DNA of 64,000 bases from Onchocerca volvulus (Eukaryota > Nematoda > Chromadorea > Rhabditida > Onchocercidae). Below, in pieces: positions 59,601 through 64,000 of the stretch (position 1 is the first letter of the stretch; each line of letters starts with the position of its first letter). The translations under genes and the position numbers were made by a program. The notes under the pieces were generated by a model. That model was not told where the DNA came from, did not search any database, and saw only the letters and a list, made by a program, of their open reading frames with translations. The stretch covers positions 5,136,193-5,200,192 of the forward strand of contig HG738138.1 of the NCBI GenBank assembly GCA_000499405.2, in the 5' to 3' direction.

Positions 59601-60572
59601 GATACCGTTAGGTGCTGTGATACTCCTCCTGTTGTTTACACTTTGCTTCATCATCATCTGCTGTCAGATACGACGAACATTTAATCCGAAGAATAAGAAA
59701 GAGAAGGATTTTGCCGTTATCGAAAGGTATGATCTATAGCTAAAAACGCTTTTAAGATATTTCAGGTTTTCAATTCAGATTAATTGTTTTTGTGCACACA
59801 CTTTGAATTTGATAGAATTTTAGCACTTTTAAGGTTGCTGAACTTTTGTAAAAAGAAATTTTTGCAGAAGGAATGATGCTAGTGCACCACTATCGCAGTC
59901 AAATACTAAAAATACTTTAGTTCATGGATCTCAAACTGATAGCGGTATTTTCACTCTCGGTTCAACTCCAAATACTAACAAGTCCAATGGACAGTCAACT
60001 CAGGGCACGCAAGGATTTTCCACGTAAATTTATTATCATTTACTTTTCAGAATTCAAATATAACTAATATGATATTCACCTCATAGAAATTATTTTAGGA
60101 GGACTGGTACGGTTGCCGACCAATGGAATTCCAACGTAGAATCATTTACATATACCAATGATCCGTACCTTCAAGAATACAGCACACAGTATCAAATTTC
60201 TCCTCCTTTACATGATAACAAATATGATGGTTTTATAGATGGGTAAGTCACATTTGCTTCAGATTTTTCCACGCACTTTCTATTTTATCCTTCAACTTAG
60301 CTTCGATACTGTTGGCTATGTGAGTTATTTGAGTGATAATCTTTGAAGCACAGAATATCTTAATTTCCTCATCGGTGTTAAATATTTTTTCCAGAGTAAT
60401 TTCTGATTTCAAAACATATCATTCCAGGTTTGCATCAAATGATCAGGAGTTAAATGAACATCGAAATAGTATAGATGGCCCCTCAACGATAATACACGAT
60501 GAACATGACAGCGATGAGACATCTTATACAACAAACGGTACTAGGAGAATCATGCGAGAAATCATTGTGTAG
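44024..60572 (+). CDS. syg-2: SYG-2 / nephrin-Hibris-type Ig and fibronectin III adhesion receptor
   Basis: This transmembrane ligand of SYG-1 (IrreC/nephrin family) marks synaptic partner sites. Exons: 44024-44093, 46893-47046, 48024-48208, 52131-52335, 52429-52561, 53680-53815, 54025-54170, 54552-54694, 54805-54910, 55224-55493, 56023-56222, 56328-56547, 56873-57122, 57481-57692, 58107-58349, 58700-58928, 59564-59726, 59868-60023, 60099-60242, 60428-60572. The sum is 3510 bases, all phases fit, giving 1169 residues. Exon 1 supplies a signal peptide (YLTFLFFWIHIVNC) and joins in phase to EDAVFLTRPKMEP. Seven Ig domains follow, each with paired Cys and Trp (for example ECSFAPEF/FFCTVLD, LTCSANSNPAP/FRCTATNS). 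Next come a fibronectin III region (PQAPRDLQLISSSPTSLFIGW to YWFRVRARN), a Cys-containing stalk, one membrane helix (about 979-1001) and a 168-residue tail ending REIIV. SYG-1 has five Ig domains and no fibronectin domain, so SYG-2 fits better. Confidence 0.93.
47149..47216 (+). CDS. Possible alternative terminal exon in syg-2 intron 2
   Basis: After an AG at 47147-47148 the frame reads to DHQADKLVSDWNLDNLRAL and a TGA. Phase 1 entry matches exon 1 of syg-2, so skipping exon 2 would give a 45-residue secreted peptide made of the signal peptide plus this tail. The acceptor (CTGGATAG) is mediocre and no close AATAAA is seen, so chance is quite possible. Confidence 0.15.
49555..49646 (+). CDS. 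Possible alternative terminal exon in syg-2 intron 3 (soluble isoform)
   Basis: A good acceptor, CTGATTCCAG (49545-49554), is followed by an open segment reading DENCSTFGDEEATSTF, then FRRAFENE and a TAA at 49644-49646. Its entry phase (1) matches the exit phase of syg-2 exon 3, which completes the first Ig domain. Joining exons 1-3 to it gives exactly 501 bases, or 166 residues: signal peptide, one Ig domain and an acidic tail. AATAAA follows at 49678-49683. The composition is much more protein-like than the surrounding intron. No transcript evidence is available here; a nested gene is the alternative. Confidence 0.35.
49678..49683 (+). terminator. Poly(A) signal in syg-2 intron 3
   Basis: AATAAA lies 32 bases after the stop codon of the candidate alternative terminal exon, a suitable place for intronic polyadenylation. 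Confidence 0.35.
52562..53679 (+). other. GC-AG intron (syg-2 intron 5)
   Basis: Exon 5 must end after AAT and exon 6 begin GTA TTG TAT to read TRLNVLYGPRVHVGP, the usual end of one Ig domain and start of the next. The donor is GCAAGT, the best GC-donor consensus, and the acceptor TTTTTAAG. A GT three bases on (in GCAAGTTA) would give the wrong phase. Retention stops after about 15 codons. Confidence 0.75.
52743..52790. repeat. Perfect 24-base tandem duplication
   Basis: Two identical adjacent 24-base copies, each beginning TGATCGTACCTGTATTG, lie inside the GC-AG intron 5 of syg-2. Confidence 0.95.
55586..55682. repeat. Long A/T homopolymer tract
   Basis: Runs of about 25 A, 8 T, 6 A, 4 T and 54 A follow one another in syg-2 intron 10. 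The lysine-rich frame across it is an artefact. The length makes assembly or sequencing error likely. Confidence 0.95.
56594..56683. repeat. (AT)n microsatellite, two blocks
   Basis: About 31 AT units (56594-56655) and a shorter block (about 56668-56683) lie in syg-2 intron 12. Opposite-strand Tyr/Ile frames over it are artefacts. Confidence 0.97.
59312..59545 (+). mobile_element. Candidate tRNA-derived SINE-like insertion in syg-2 intron 16
   Basis: This segment has markedly higher GC than the intron on either side. TAGCGTACTGG (59323-59333) resembles an internal promoter A box and GTTCGGAACC (59366-59375) resembles a B box, 32 bases apart, as in tRNA genes. The flanks do not fold into a proper tRNA, so this is a decayed tRNA or a SINE head followed by an unrelated body. 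A perfect hairpin (GTCACCTG / CAGGTGAC, 3-base loop) lies at 59520-59538, just before the exon 17 acceptor. Confidence 0.3.
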
Positions 60573-63500
60573 TAATAATGGGTGTGCTTATTTTTGATAT
60601 TATTGTTCCAAAAAAGATTGCACAAGCCATAACAGTTGCTCAGTTATTAAGACTATCTAAGGAAAAGGTTATATTAGACAGTTCATTTAAGATCGCTGAA
60701 TATTCTTACGGTAATTGCCTTTAATAAATACATCTGTGATTGTTTCACTTTGCTTGTATATAATCGTTATGTTCGTTTACGGGTGCCTGTTGCCTGTATC
60801 TCTCCGTCAAAATGTCTTATCATCGAATATTTGTTGTTGGGTCATGTCGTTTGTTATTAAATTGTCTTCTGACAAAATTCGATTTAGATGACCAAGCAAT
60901 AAATAAGTTCTAATAAAAAACTTGGATACATGAAATTAATTACCGGTGTGAATGAGAATTTTCTCCATTTTAGGGTTGTGACGAATTATATAAGTTACCA
61001 TTGTGGAATTTCGTACATTTTAATTGTGTTCTTCATTTGACGGTTGCTGATTGATATAACTAGCATTGCTTTTGCTGTAATTTATTATTGATATCAACAT
61101 ATTTTTGCTGTCCCGATTTTGCCTTCCTTTTATATCGAAGCATTTATATATAGATTTATTGTTTTAATTATTATTAATGTCATTTTAACTACTAAAAAAT
61201 TACTGTTCAGAATCATCTAGTTCTCACTTAGCTACTATTATGTTTTCGGAATTATTTTTATTCGGGCTATTAGCTTAAAAGATTGAGGCAGTTACTCTTT
61301 ATCCTGTGCGATAATCTTTTCAAGTTTGAAAATGCGGAAAAATCAAATGGTTATGACAGTAAGGTGAAGATTATATTATCTGTATTATTTTTGCTTTCAC
61401 AAATACCTTTAACATACTTTGGTAACAGTAATAATAATGGGTGCTGGAAGTGGTGACGATTGTACTGCAATGCAGTTTACAGCTTGACCATCTACCATAC
61501 TGTCTTTCTTTGTTCTCTCTGTTTATTCATTTTGTGTTGTTTTTTGTTTTTCAGTGGTTCAGATCTCCATTATTGTTCTTGCTGCTTACTGATTTGTTTA
61601 TGTTTTTAAAGATAACCATACTGAACTTTTCTTTCTTCTATCACGGCAATTCTGAAATGACAGTTACAATTCGACTGACAAAATTTACCGATAAGGCAGA
61701 TTAGTTATCATTTATCGCAAAAGAAATTTAGAAATTGGAATCAGGATTGATATGCAACAGTGATCTACTTTTTATTGATCATATCACCAGCACAATTAGT
61801 TAGCTTTGTTGCTTAACGTACTGTGAATTGTTTGGCATTTCAAACCGTGTGCTTTTTTTTTCAAAGTTATTTATGCGTATTTTTGACAATAAACTGTGCA
61901 ATAAAATGTATGCATTATTTCCTGCATGTCCAAGAATTGATTAATCTGGTGTTTGCGAAAATCCAATGTAAACAAAAGGTCGATTGGATGACGATTTGAG
62001 AACCGAATTCTATTTATACGATTTCTACTGGTCCAGATTTATCCTTTAAGTTAAAATAAACAACATTTAACCGGTATGATCATATATATAAAAAAATGAA
62101 TGCTCAATTTTGCTTCCTCCGAATTTTGATTTTCTTCTTTTGCCATTCAAAATGGATGGACGAATCTCTTAGTCGGATTGATACATCATTGTATTTTTAT
62201 GGAGAAATCTTCATGTGGATGCTGTTCATGTGTAGTCTATGTAATTAACAGAGGATTTGTAAAACTAAAAGAAATTCAAATACGGATGCATTCGGAAATT
62301 ATAGTGCTATTAATAAATGCTAATAATTTCACTAATTGAATTTTTATGTTTTAAAAATTACCAGGAAATACTCTTGTTTTTCTGGACTGTTCTTTCCTTT
62401 AAGATTCCAGCTGATAGGCTGTTTCATTTAATCTTTTTAATCATCTGACTGTTATTTATTGAAAAATAATACCTCTAATGCATATACAGTAAGTCTGCTT
62501 CTTCTTCTTGCTAGTAACTGCAGTGGAAGATGACCAGTAAGTAAAAATTCCGGTTATTTAAAGCCTTACAAAATGACATTAAATATATTAATTTCATCAG
62601 CAAAATGATTTTTATCACCAATTCCTCAATTGCATCAACAGCATATATTGCAGAGTAAAAAACAGATCATTTATCTTTTTTATCTGAAATCCAACTATGA
62701 ATTATTCGATGGATCATGACATAATAACAGTTTGAAAGTGATTTCTGTTTCATTATTGGTATATTTTTATGGGAATTAAATATCTGTTAAAGTAACGCTG
62801 CTCTCCAGTGATTGGATATTCAGCACTTTTTGTAATTTAATTAGTATTTTAGTTTTCTTCATCCAAAATAAAACAATTTGATCCTCATTTCTATCACTGG
62901 AGTTGCTTTAAGTTCTTTTCTATCTCTTGTCCAACGACAAACATTTAATAATCTTGAAAACCTATTTTCTTACTGAAATTGTCATTTTAAAAGTAAATAA
63001 ATATATTGAGAGTGAATATTTCGCGAGATTTAATGATATTATAAAGCCTTATTATCATGCACTTCAAATAAACCATACGTAGTCAAAATATAGTTTTTTA
63101 AATGATCATACGTGTTTTCCTCATTAGCATCATTGATTATTTCGCGTTGATAACACAGTTGAAAATGAAATAATAATGATAGAGTCTTTTCACATTTACT
63201 GTTCTATGACATAAATTCTAGGATATGTGAGAGTTTTTCAATATTTTTTAAAATAAAGAATAGGACATTTTATGCACTCAAAGATAGAAGTTGTTCAAAT
63301 TGAATTTATTCTTGAAAACTAAGTGAAGACCCCATAAGCTAGTCGAGCAACGTTTTTGTTAACATTATTAGCAAGTAGAAGAATTAATGATAATGTTCCT
63401 TTAGAAAAATTATTGGAAAGGTTATAACCTATTTAATGTATAACTTTACAAATGCGTTTTTTTTTTTCCGCATGCAAACATGTTAATTCAGCAATTATCT

Positions 63501-64000
63501 TGAATTCTCATTGAACGATATCGTCTAGACAAATATTTGACAATTTTCCAACCCAGTATTTTTCTGCTATTTTCACTTACCAAACTTCCAGTGATTTCCT
63601 CCACCAAAATCTTCAATCTGTATATAAAATTTAATTGAAAAAAAAATCATTTAATTTTAGGTATTTTGTATATAACGTTATTTGTCGGGTAGAAAAAAAA
63701 GACGATGAAATGTCGTAGTTTTCAGAGTTAATGTTTCAACTTTTCAATTAATACATTCATCAAATATTTTCTTATTTTTCGGGACATGAGCACTAACAGA
63801 AATGCATTCTCTTCGTAATAACTGGTGAGTTTTGCTTTAAAATAGTTGAAGAATACGTAAATCTTGTCAAAATTTTCTAATTCTAATTAAATGAGTAGTT
63901 GAGTAATTGAAAAAAAGAGTGATTGAAGCAACAAGTTAGCCTCATAAATTTTCCTCCTGAGCTTTTTATTTGATTTTAAAGCAATTTTATTGTCTTTTGG
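60573..64000. other. syg-2 3' UTR and downstream region, no further gene recognised
   Basis: The first part is the syg-2 3' UTR. After that the sequence is AT-rich with no convincing coding segment. A small patch at 61438-61486 (GAGSGDDCTAMQFTA then stop) and an 87-codon frame with a good internal acceptor at 61540-61553 are the only coding-like pieces. No RNA gene boxes are seen. Confidence 0.5.
60723..60728 (+). terminator. Poly(A) signal of syg-2
   Basis: AATAAA lies 151 bases after the stop codon, a typical nematode 3' UTR length. A second copy is at 60898-60903. Confidence 0.55.

Overview
The window looks like nuclear DNA of a parasitic nematode, most likely a filarial worm (Onchocercidae). 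The reasons are the AT-rich background, genes cut into many small exons by GT-AG and some GC-AG introns, splice acceptors lying a few bases upstream of start codons as expected for spliced-leader trans-splicing, a BEL/Pao retroelement, and protein-coding content that matches nematode neuronal genes. The assignment is by family recognition only; no database was searched.

Layout. Bases 1-576 (minus) are the start of a BEL/Pao gag reading frame running off the left edge, with a primer-binding-site-like sequence and part of an LTR behind it. Bases 4612-7565 (minus) hold a nine-exon ethanolamine kinase gene. A 6.5 kb divergent intergenic region follows and contains a conspicuous GC-rich island (about 9060-9740). 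Bases 14036-25588 (plus) hold a complete 23-exon SAD-1/BRSK kinase gene (906 codons plus stop). An 18 kb intergenic stretch (25.6-43.9 kb) has scattered protein-like fragments, two GC-richer patches, a (TG)37 microsatellite and a candidate non-coding exon with excellent splice sites. Bases 44024-60572 (plus) hold a complete 20-exon SYG-2/nephrin-type adhesion receptor (1169 residues: signal peptide, seven Ig domains, one fibronectin III region, one membrane segment, cytoplasmic tail). The last 3.4 kb shows no convincing gene.

In both plus-strand genes, adjacent exons join in a compatible phase and rebuild the expected domains. sad-1 and syg-2 are next to each other and, in C. elegans, act in the same presynaptic assembly pathway (SYG-1/SYG-2 adhesion upstream, SAD-1 kinase downstream).

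The most interesting points are three introns whose protein alignment and phase require GC donors (two in sad-1, one in syg-2), each giving an early stop if retained, and a phase-compatible alternative terminal exon in syg-2 intron 3, with its own poly(A) signal, that would make a secreted single-Ig SYG-2.
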